Shown: positions 1 to 5,522 of the stretch, piece by piece
How positions within the stretch are numbered: the first letter of the stretch is position 1
Layout of the letters: every line of letters starts with the position of its first letter
DNA from: Thermoplasmata archaeon
GTDB taxonomy: Archaea; Thermoplasmatota; Thermoplasmata; Thermoplasmatales; Thermoplasmataceae
Direction of reading: 5' to 3'
Length of the DNA stretch: 12,423 nt
Assembly: GCA_021797025.1 (NCBI GenBank)
Contig: JAKAAK010000069.1
Coordinates: 1 to 12,423, forward strand
Translations under genes and position numbers: made by a program
The notes under the pieces: model-generated
What the model saw: the letters and a program-made list of their open reading frames with translations, nothing else
What the model was told of the DNA's origin: nothing
Databases searched by the model: none

Positions 1-27
1 AAATATAGATTTGCAATATATAACAAC

Positions 28-99
28 GGATAGGTGGCAGAGAAGCTATGCGTGAGACTGCAGATCTCATCTACTTGGGTCCAAATCCCAACCTATCCT
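28..99 (+). tRNA. tRNA-Cys (anticodon GCA)
   Basis: The sequence folds into a complete cloverleaf. The acceptor stem is 28-34 with 92-98 (seven perfect pairs), the anticodon stem is 53-57 with 65-69, and the T stem is 75-79 with 87-91. The anticodon GCA at 60-62 and the T discriminator at 99 both fit cysteine. CCA is not encoded. The D stem has three pairs (37-39 with 49-51). Two tertiary positions are unusual: the D loop has A where G18 is expected (44), and the T loop reads TCC instead of TTC (C at position 55, base 81). AT-rich DNA at 1-22 (AAATATA at 1-7) could be the promoter. Bases 71-99 are also the antisense 3' end of the integrase gene, so this is probably an integration target. It is either functional or a slightly altered copy left by integration. 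Confidence 0.88.
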
Positions 100-961
100 T
101 ATGGTCTAAATCATTATGATTTTGGTAATTATTTTTATTTTGAGCTTCGAATAAATTTATCTGGGAAGCCTGGAAAATCGCATCCTGCTGGCTCGGGTGC
201 AGGTAAATCTGGGTCGAGGACAGGTTTTCGTGCCCCAGGAGTTTTGAGACGTAGGCGACGCCCATTCCGGCCTGCAACAGCTCCGTGGCGTAGGTGTGCC
301 TGGCCATGTGCGGGTGGAATTTTACACCTGCATTCATGGCAACAAGTTTGCACAAATTCCTGAAATAATCGTAGGTCATTTTCCTTCCAGCTTGTGTGGT
401 AAATAAAAAATCCTTGTCTGAAGCCGTTTTCCCCGGAGTCCTTACCAAAAGGTATTCATCCAGCGCATTCCTGGACTCTGTGGGAAGGAATATTTCCCTT
501 TCTTTTTGCCCTTTCCCGGTTACAAAGATCCTGTCATTTTTGATATCTTGAAGTTTCAGGTTCACAGCTTCGCCGAGCCTGATGCCTGTGCCAAACAATA
601 AATAAAATATCGCTTTCTCCCTTGGCCCCTGCCTGGTAGCTGCCATTAAGAGTTTTTGCTTTGAATCAGGGGTACAGATCTTCACTGTAAAGGATTCATA
701 TTCCTTAAAATATTTCAGGGGTTTTTCATTCTTAAATCTAAGCCACCTGTTGATTATTTTAATATACTCATTTGCAGTCTTATTGCTCTTGGTGTTCCAT
801 TCCAAGCGGACCAGTTCCTGGAGATCATCCCTCTCCATTGATTTTGACTTATTGTCTATATACGGCATGCGCCTCAATGTATCGTTAACCGTGGAAGGCG
901 ATAAACGTAATTCATCAATCATGTAATTCTTAAAATCCCTTAGTTCATTTTCGTTTATCAT
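71..961 (-). CDS. Tyrosine recombinase (XerA/phage-integrase family)
   Basis: This 296-residue protein would catalyse site-specific recombination, probably integration and excision of an element at the adjacent tRNA-Cys gene. The N-terminal part (about 1-90) is the helical core-binding domain. The catalytic domain has the full set of residues: R128 (GTGIRLGE), K150 (VTGKGQKE), H218-x-x-R221 (HMARHTYAT), H244 (LLGHENL) and the nucleophile Y253 (TQIYLHPS). The catalytic centre therefore looks intact. The tail after about residue 272 (EAQNKNNYQ...) is Asn/Asp-rich, and its last nine or so codons are the antisense of the tRNA T arm and acceptor stem. The start ATG overlaps the stop of the upstream zinc-ribbon gene (ATGA), so translation is probably coupled. 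The gene is transcribed towards and into the tRNA. A housekeeping XerA role is possible, but the overlap with the tRNA and the small regulatory neighbours favour an element integrase. Confidence 0.93.
   Translation of the reverse strand: MINENELRDFKNYMIDELRLSPSTVNDTLRRMPYIDNKSKSMERDDLQELVRLEWNTKSNKTANEYIKIINRWLRFKNEKPLKYFKEYESFTVKICTPDSKQKLLMAATRQGPREKAIFYLLFGTGIRLGEAVNLKLQDIKNDRIFVTGKGQKEREIFLPTESRNALDEYLLVRTPGKTASDKDFLFTTQAGRKMTYDYFRNLCKLVAMNAGVKFHPHMARHTYATELLQAGMGVAYVSKLLGHENLSSTQIYLHPSQQDAIFQASQINLFEAQNKNNYQNHNDLDHKDRLGFGPK
72..99. other. Putative attachment site: 3' part of tRNA-Cys
   Basis: This segment serves both as the 3' part of tRNA-Cys and as the final codons of the integrase on the other strand. 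Tyrosine recombinases that use tRNA genes usually recombine in the anticodon or T-arm half and restore the 3' end, so this is the likely core. I found no second copy of the tRNA 3' end elsewhere in the window. The limits of the core are a guess. Confidence 0.4.
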
Positions 962-1125
962 ATTCCCTCACCACAGTGTGGGCATATGTGCCTTATGCTG
1001 TATCTTGCCCTGGATATCCATACATAACCGCACTTACTGCATGTTTCTTTATGGTTTACCTCCTTTTTCCAGGACCGGATTAAACTCTTCGGGATCACCA
1101 GCATACCAGAATCATTAAAGGTCAT
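958..1125 (-). CDS. Small zinc-ribbon protein (55 aa)
   Basis: A short gene starting MTFNDSGMLV. Two cysteine pairs, C29-x2-C32 (ETCSKCGYVW) and C48-x2-C51 (ICPHCGEG), with an aromatic residue after the first pair, form a classical zinc ribbon. Such proteins usually bind DNA or join larger complexes, but no specific role can be assigned. The residues before the first pair (VIPKSLIRSWKKE) could form a short basic helix. The start is supported by AAGGAGG about seven bases upstream. The gene overlaps both neighbours by ATGA: its ATG overlaps the stop of the ribbon-helix-helix gene, and its TGA overlaps the integrase start. It is therefore the middle gene of a coupled three-gene operon, possibly an accessory or regulatory factor for recombination. 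Confidence 0.8.
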   Translation of the reverse strand: MTFNDSGMLVIPKSLIRSWKKEVNHKETCSKCGYVWISRARYSIRHICPHCGEGI

Positions 1126-1280
1126 GCTTTTGCCTCCTTGCCTAGTTCTCCACCCACTTTTTTCCTGTATTCCTTTATAGCCATTCTTACCATGCCTGTT
1201 GGGCTTAACTCCTCATGTGCATTCAAAAATTGGAAATCTTCATCAGATAACGTTATTGTCACTCTATTTTGTTTTTTCAT
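1122..1280 (-). CDS. Ribbon-helix-helix (CopG/Arc-like) regulator (52 aa)
   Basis: A 52-residue protein starting MKKQNRVTITLSDEDFQFLN. The pattern of basic N-terminus, alternating beta strand (RVTITL), short acidic turn and helix, then a second helix (PTGMVRMAIKEYRKKV) is typical of ribbon-helix-helix repressors. These dimerise and insert the strand into the DNA major groove. It is the first gene of the minus-strand operon with the zinc-ribbon protein and the integrase, so it is likely to autoregulate the operon and copy or excision functions. A TATA-like CTTATATTC sits about 25 bases before the ATG, so the transcript is probably leaderless. The perfect palindrome TTCATATGAA overlaps that box and is a good candidate operator. 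The family is clear from the pattern; the target is inferred. Confidence 0.82.
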   Translation of the reverse strand: MKKQNRVTITLSDEDFQFLNAHEELSPTGMVRMAIKEYRKKVGGELGKEAKA

Positions 1281-1293
1281 TTTACCATCTCAC

Positions 1294-1344
1294 TTCATAT
1301 GAATATAAGATAGAAGTATATTAACCTTCTTATATCATATGAAT
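1294..1344. promoter_or_regulatory. Divergent promoter/operator region with CATATGAAT repeats
   Basis: TTCATATGAA (1294-1303) is a perfect palindrome overlapping the minus-strand TATA-like box (1301-1309). CATATGAAT occurs twice in direct orientation (1296-1304 and 1336-1344), 40 bp apart. TCTTATATCATATG (1328-1341) is a near inverted copy of CATATGAATATAAGA (1296-1310). This arrangement suits cooperative binding of the ribbon-helix-helix or the winged-helix protein. A TATA-like CTTAATTTA at 1361-1369 lies about 28 bp before the winged-helix start codon. Confidence 0.55.
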
Positions 1345-1393
1345 AGAGAATTGACGTTGACTTAATTTACCTTCACGTATTATATGATGTGAT

Positions 1394-1966
1394 ATGATAG
1401 ATCTAGGCAAATACGGAAAACATGCGCATTCTATTTTATTGTATATTTATGAGCATAACGAAATTCCAATTACCCGGTTAAGCGAATTGGTAAAAACATC
1501 TCCGACATATACTAGAACCGTAGAGTTAATGGCAAGCGATGGGCTAATTAACACTCGTGAAGTTATCCGGCATAGGCGCTATCGTCTTATTTCCCTTACC
1601 GATAAAGGCAAAGCTCTCGCCGAGTCTCTTATACGAACTGAGCAGGAATTGTCCACTTCTAATTCTTCTCCTCTTCATACTCTCCCTCCTAACTACGAAG
1701 GCCAGTTCAAGAACCTTTCTGCCGATACCAGCTTAAATGTGCTCGATGATCGCATAGCAATCAAGGAGCTTAATTATGATGGTGCTGATCATGACCGTGT
1801 AGTGCTGGTTTATGTTAAATTAGATAGAAACAATATTATGCGGCTCTGGTGCGAAGCAGACCAGACATTTGAGTGTGTGCATACAAAATATGCCTGTTCT
1901 CTTTCCGATGTTCAGGCTATGGTGCAGAACCAGATTTTAAAGGGGAATATAAGGAAGATGGATTGA
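1394..1966 (+). CDS. Winged-helix (MarR-like) DNA-binding protein
   Basis: A 190-residue protein. Residues about 10-80 form a winged helix-turn-helix domain: helices around ITRLSELVKTSPTYTRTVEL, then a basic wing (REVIRHRRYRLISLTDKGKA) and a dimerisation-type helix (LAESLIRTEQEL). This layout resembles MarR/PadR-type archaeal regulators. A Ser/Thr/Pro-rich linker (about 88-105) leads to a C-terminal domain (about 110-190) that I do not recognise; it has predicted strands (RVVLVYVKLD) and two cysteines. The gene is divergent from the integrase operon and probably starts leaderless. It is most likely a regulator of the integrated element. The Ser-rich linker and somewhat less AT-biased codon use set it apart from the following AT-rich DNA. 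Confidence 0.8.
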   Translation: MIDLGKYGKHAHSILLYIYEHNEIPITRLSELVKTSPTYTRTVELMASDGLINTREVIRHRRYRLISLTDKGKALAESLIRTEQELSTSNSSPLHTLPPNYEGQFKNLSADTSLNVLDDRIAIKELNYDGADHDRVVLVYVKLDRNNIMRLWCEADQTFECVHTKYACSLSDVQAMVQNQILKGNIRKMD

Positions 1967-2659
1967 ATTGGAGATTAAATATAAAGATGCAAAGAAATTA
2001 ATTAGAACCATATCTCCGGAAAATAAGGAAGGCAATTAAAATGATACCATCTACAAGTGATCAATATTCATTTTAAAAGGAAATCTCTGAATGTTATTAC
2101 GGAGAGATAGGTGCAAAATTTGCAAATAATCCTTATTTTAATGCTATTGACATTATCCTAATTAAATATTTTCTTGACTCTATTAGCTTATTGGTTATGG
2201 TACAACAATAATGGTAATGGGGTAAGAAATAAGGAGTTCATTGATTATCTTGAAAAAAGGAAGGGAAAGACTTCAGAAAATCTAATCAAGAGGAGACCTG
2301 CTAAATCAGGAGACCTGAATGTGTATTAAACAGTGAGATGGACTAAATGGAATAAGCAACCGAAATCAGCTTCCATACTAAATAGTCATTCATAAATAAA
2401 ATAAAAGGTCAAAAAACTATAAATGTCCGTTCGTGGTGTATTTATAATTGTTTAATTCCCTGCAATACATAACAATAGTATGGTATCCTTATTTATATGT
2501 TTCCAATTTGATTTTTGTAATATGAAGGTACAATTATATATTCGTATCATTATTTTAGATAATGTATATTATCAAATTGTTGGGTTGTGTACATAATTTA
2601 GTGTAAATATAAACCCCTGTCATCAATGAATTTAACCATTAAATAACAGGAGAAGAGAA
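1967..2659. other. AT-rich region without a convincing gene; reading-frame remnants
   Basis: No intact gene of normal length is visible. A short frame directly after the winged-helix gene (TTG at 1968 to TAA at 2039, 23 codons, reading IKYKDAKKLIRTISPENK) could be a leader peptide or gene fragment. A second frame stays open from 2162 to 2329 and contains NKEFIDYLEKRKGKTSENL, which looks protein-like but lacks a good start; the only candidate is TTG at 2174. The frame just before it (2090-2212) also reads plausibly (YGEIGAKFANNPYFNAID) but ends without joining. This resembles decayed accessory genes of the integrated element. From about 2400 to 2600 the DNA is very AT-rich and I see nothing coding. 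Confidence 0.5.
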
Positions 2660-2660
2660 A
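2604..2660 (+). promoter_or_regulatory. Orphan promoter and leader ahead of an ATG at 2660
   Basis: AAATATAAA (about 2605-2613) resembles a TATA box. It is followed by nested inverted repeats: CCTGT (2616-2620) with ACAGG (2646-2650), and ATTTAA (2630-2635) with TTAAAT (2639-2644). A purine-rich AGGAGAAGAG then stands before ATG 2660. The frame begins MKVPQYYTKELSKIKCGRSI but soon runs antisense through the biotin-ligase gene, so the downstream gene appears to have been lost. Confidence 0.3.
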
Positions 2661-2725
2661 TGAAAGTTCCTCAATATTACACTAAAGAACTGTCCAAAAT
2701 TAAGTGTGGCAGATCAATTTGTTTG

Positions 2726-3433
2726 TTATATTATCCTTGTAATAATGGAGGGGTTCAATTTCCTTATGTTATTATCGTTATATACTTCAACAGTGAGATC
2801 ATCATTCACGGCAGTAACCTTCCCCTTTATTGTCTCCCATGGAGTTTCGATTTTATGAACTCCCCCTATTATATTCATCAATTCACTTGCCCTTTTTGAA
2901 ACGGTTTTATACTGACCCTTTCTTACATTCTCGAAGCCATTTACAAGCTTTGGTAGAATTTTTGCAAAAAGTGAGTAGATGCTTATCTGTTTACCCATAT
3001 ATTCCATTATACTTATTGCGGTTGAATTGTACTTCATTACATTGTTGCAATTTACTCCTATGCCTGTTATTAAACTCGTCACATCGTTGCCCGTACAACT
3101 ACTGTTTATAATTATTCCTGCTACTTTTTTTCCCTCTATAGTCACGTCATTTGCCCACTTAATTTGCGTTCTTATTCCAGTCAACTCGAAAATAGAATCA
3201 CAAATTGCAATTGGGGGAACAAAGGAAAGAAATGCAATATCCTTTATATTGAACATACCAGGAATTTTAATAGAAAAATAGAGACCACCCGGAGGCGAGA
3301 TCCATGTATTCCCTGAGGCACCAACCCCATTGGTCTGCTGAAGAGACCATATTATCATCCATTCGTTATATTTTGATCCTCCTTTGGCTAATGTTTGTGT
3401 ACTTGAGCAATTCTTTAAGAGAGTTATCTTCAT
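2726..3433 (-). CDS. birA: Biotin-protein ligase with atypical biotin-binding loop
   Basis: A 235-residue single-module biotin-protein ligase, which makes biotinyl-AMP and transfers biotin to a carrier lysine. Family features are SSTQ (10-13), the loop region ending in W44 and S46 (TWISPPGGLYFS), KWAND (92-96), K103 in GKKVAGIIIN (the BirA K183 equivalent), GIGVN (124-128) and a small C-terminal beta domain. No DNA-binding domain is present, so it is not a BirA-type repressor. The striking point is the glycine loop. Where bacterial and archaeal ligases have GRGRRGR or GRGRFGR, this one reads GVGASGN (36-42), losing all the arginines. One of these matches BirA R118, whose loss is known to weaken holding of biotinyl-AMP. 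A TTTAAATAAAT box (3454-3464) about 25-30 bp before the ATG supports the start. The likely substrate is the carrier at 10126-10338. Confidence 0.88.
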   Translation of the reverse strand: MKITLLKNCSSTQTLAKGGSKYNEWMIIWSLQQTNGVGASGNTWISPPGGLYFSIKIPGMFNIKDIAFLSFVPPIAICDSIFELTGIRTQIKWANDVTIEGKKVAGIIINSSCTGNDVTSLITGIGVNCNNVMKYNSTAISIMEYMGKQISIYSLFAKILPKLVNGFENVRKGQYKTVSKRASELMNIIGGVHKIETPWETIKGKVTAVNDDLTVEVYNDNNIRKLNPSIITRII

Positions 3434-3483
3434 CTTAAATACACATAAATATCATTTATTTAAACTAGATGTTAGGTCTTATG

Positions 3484-3589
3484 GCAACTATATACAATTG
3501 AATGAATAATTAATTTTTATACCATTTCATATTGAAAATACTGGATACAAAATGGTCTATATAGTATATGGTAGTTGCTAAATACAATT
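3484..3589. repeat. Nested inverted repeats between the Lrp and biotin-ligase genes
   Basis: GCAACTATATAC (3484-3495) is mirrored by GTATATGGTAGTTGC (3564-3578; TAGTTGC pairs exactly with GCAACTA). Inside it, ACCATTT (3521-3527) pairs exactly with AAATGGT (3550-3556). An eight-base direct repeat ATACAATT lies at 3492-3499 and 3582-3589. This could be a structured RNA, a terminator for the Lrp gene, a regulator site for the ligase gene, or chance in AT-rich DNA. Confidence 0.3.
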
Positions 3590-3596
3590 ATTGATA

Positions 3597-4049
3597 TTAA
3601 AAAATGTTTGAAATGTCGTGATATTTATAGATATTTATTACGGTGTGCGTATCCGAACGTTCAATTTCCGTTATTTTCTCCAGTTCATCCAATATATTGA
3701 CGTAGTCATCCTTATTCTTTGTGGCGCAGAGAAGGCAAAAATCAATGTCTCCAAGCAGGAACAAAACATCAATTACCCCTTTGATTTTCATTATTTTTTT
3801 AGCAACTATGTCATGATACTCTATTCCATACTTTGCCCTCACAAATGTGACTGTGATAAAATGGTATCCCAGTTTGTTGAAATCTAGTTCTGCCTTAAAT
3901 CCTTTTATTAGCTTATCTTTCTGCATTTCTTTTATCCTTCGGCTTATTGCAGATGGCGAATATATTCCTATGGCTTTCCCTATATCTCTCAAAGGTTTTC
4001 TTGAATCTTTTGAAATTTCCTTTAAAATTTTTAAGTCAAAACTATCCAT
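3597..4049 (-). CDS. Lrp/AsnC family transcriptional regulator
   Basis: A regulator of about 150 residues when started at MDSFDLKILK. A longer reading begins at 4088, but the inner ATG at 4049 has a TTTATTAATAAA box about 25 bp upstream. It also starts at the usual place relative to the helix-turn-helix, so I prefer it. Domains: N-terminal HTH (about 1-55; DLKILKEISKDSRKPLRDIG, then SPSAISRRIKEMQKDKLIKGF) and a C-terminal RAM/ligand-binding beta-alpha domain (about 65-140; ITVTFVRAK, VIDVLFLLGDIDFCLL). These proteins sense amino acids as dimers or octamers. The gene is divergent from the aminotransferase operon, so it probably controls that operon, with an amino acid or pathway product as ligand. 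The last residues (NIYKYHDISNIF) complete the fold; nothing is missing. Confidence 0.9.
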   Translation of the reverse strand: MDSFDLKILKEISKDSRKPLRDIGKAIGIYSPSAISRRIKEMQKDKLIKGFKAELDFNKLGYHFITVTFVRAKYGIEYHDIVAKKIMKIKGVIDVLFLLGDIDFCLLCATKNKDDYVNILDELEKITEIERSDTHTVINIYKYHDISNIF

Positions 4050-4068
4050 ATATAAATATATAATAATT

Positions 4069-4196
4069 TTATTAATAAATATTTCCACTAAATTACTTAT
4101 TATACAGATGTCGCTACTATTACAAGAATTAAATAGAGAAAAATATTCTTTAAATTACGTGGGTAATAGCATCATCGAAACCATTATATTATTTAA
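4069..4196. promoter_or_regulatory. Divergent promoters of the Lrp gene and the aminotransferase operon
   Basis: The minus-strand box TTTATTAATAAA (about 4069-4080) serves the Lrp gene. The plus-strand TTATATTATTTAATA (about 4185-4199) lies roughly 20-27 bp before ATG 4212, implying a leaderless operon transcript. Between them an inverted repeat CTATTAC (4117-4123) and GTAATAG (4163-4169), spaced 39 bp, could be an operator for the Lrp-type protein. AGAAT (4125-4129) and ATTCT (4145-4149) form a smaller inner pair. Confidence 0.5.
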
Positions 4197-4211
4197 TAAG
4201 TTATATTTTTT

Positions 4212-5522
4212 ATGCAACAGGATGAGTATAAAAACCTGCCAAAAATTATTACAGATGTGCCCGGTCCAAATAGCAAATTATTACTACGGAGGCAAAGGGA
4301 AATGGAATCCAGCACAGTAATCTATCCGGATAGTTTTCCAATTGCAATTAAGAGGGCTGAAAACTCATTAATAGAAGATCTGGATGGAAATATTTTCATT
4401 GACTGGGTATCAGGAATCAGTGTTCTTAATTTGGGATTTAATGATAATATAAGGGGTGCCGTGAAAGCACAGCTGGATGATATATGGCATGCTCTAGAGA
4501 TTCCAACAGAAGTTAGAATTAATTTTCTTGAAGCATTGAGAAACAGCTTCCCTCCAGAGATGAGAAATTATAAAACAATATTTGGAATCAGCGGTGCTGA
4601 TGCATGTGAAACGGCAATCAATATTGCACATGCAATAAGGAAAAAGAATGCCCCAACAATTGCATTCGAAGGTGCATACCATGGAGTATCCGGCGGGATT
4701 ATTTCTGCCACTGCCGGGAGAAAATACAGGGAAGCAGTATACAGCGATGGATTTAAGATAATAAGGGTGCCATACCCATATAAATTATGGTATGACTATG
4801 ATGTTTCTGATATAATTTCCATAATGAAAAAGATAATGGATGATGGAGAAGCAGGATATGATAGGCCCGATTCTGTTATAGTTGAACCCATTCAGGGGGA
4901 GGGTGGCTACATAGTGCCTCCAGATGGCTTTTTAAAAGCCATAAGGGAATTCTGTACCGAATACGACCTTACAATGATTGTGGATGAGGTTCAGAGTGGA
5001 GTTGGCAGGACAGGCAAGATGTGGGCATTTGAATACGAAAATATTACCCCTGACATAGTGTGTGTCAGCAAGAGCATAGGAGGTGGGTTGCCAGTATCAT
5101 TAGTTTATTACCGGGATGACTATGATAAAAAATTGCCGAAGCCATTCCATCTGGGAACTTACAGGGCCAATCCCCTTGCAATGGCTGCGGGAATAACCGT
5201 TATCAATGAAGTGCCAAAGTATTTTGATAAGGTGAAATCCAGCGGTAAGGAAATGTTAAAAAAATTCAATAAAATAGATTCCAACTTTATAGGAGAAGTA
5301 CGCGGAAAGGGCTATATGATAGGCATAGAGCTTGTAGATAACGGAAAGCCAGTGGATTCAAAGCACATGATGGAAATAAAACATGCACTCCTCCAGAATG
5401 GATTGTTGATGCATACGTGCGGGCACTATGGCAATGTATTCAGGTTCATGGGTGCATTGAATATGCGTGAAGATTTACTGGAGAAAGGAGTAGATATATT
5501 TGAGGGGGTAATAAAAATATGA
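4212..5522 (+). CDS. Class III PLP-dependent aminotransferase (GABA/omega-amino-acid type)
   Basis: A 436-residue fold-type I, subgroup III enzyme. It transfers an amino group, typically from an omega-amino acid or ornithine-like substrate, to a keto acid. Visible motifs: DLDGNIFIDWVSG (57-68), the phosphate-binding SGADACETA (127-135), AYHG (155-158), EPIQGEGG (225-232), DEVQSGVGRTG (258-268), the PLP lysine K287 in CVSKSIGGGLP, and GTY (315-317). The length is normal and no key residue is missing. The usual GH after the N-terminal strand reads GF. Specificity cannot be read directly. Members also include amino-acid racemases and 2,2-dialkylglycine decarboxylase. As first gene of an operon with a LamB-type lactam protein, a GABA or 5-aminovalerate transaminase is attractive but inferred. 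Its stop overlaps the permease start (ATGA). Confidence 0.9.
   Translation: MQQDEYKNLPKIITDVPGPNSKLLLRRQREMESSTVIYPDSFPIAIKRAENSLIEDLDGNIFIDWVSGISVLNLGFNDNIRGAVKAQLDDIWHALEIPTEVRINFLEALRNSFPPEMRNYKTIFGISGADACETAINIAHAIRKKNAPTIAFEGAYHGVSGGIISATAGRKYREAVYSDGFKIIRVPYPYKLWYDYDVSDIISIMKKIMDDGEAGYDRPDSVIVEPIQGEGGYIVPPDGFLKAIREFCTEYDLTMIVDEVQSGVGRTGKMWAFEYENITPDIVCVSKSIGGGLPVSLVYYRDDYDKKLPKPFHLGTYRANPLAMAAGITVINEVPKYFDKVKSSGKEMLKKFNKIDSNFIGEVRGKGYMIGIELVDNGKPVDSKHMMEIKHALLQNGLLMHTCGHYGNVFRFMGALNMREDLLEKGVDIFEGVIKI

Noticed and set aside
34..363. Plus-strand reading frame over the tRNA and integrase
   Set aside because: It lies antisense to the integrase and within the tRNA, has Arg/Pro-rich composition and no ribosome site.
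1968..2039. Pcc1-like protein fragment suggested by the ISPENK ending
   Set aside because: Only 23 codons and one weak motif; not enough to name a family.
2660..2899. 79-codon plus-strand gene
   Set aside because: Only the first 22 or so codons lie outside the biotin-ligase gene; the rest is its antisense. Reported as an orphan start instead.
4050..4088. Longer N-terminus for the Lrp regulator (MEIFINKIIIYLY...)
   Set aside because: The extra 13 residues lie where the promoter box is expected, and Lrp proteins begin just before the helix-turn-helix.
4429..4437. TTGGGATTT match to the tRNA 3' end (possible attR)
   Set aside because: Only nine bases match, inside the aminotransferase coding sequence; it is a chance match.
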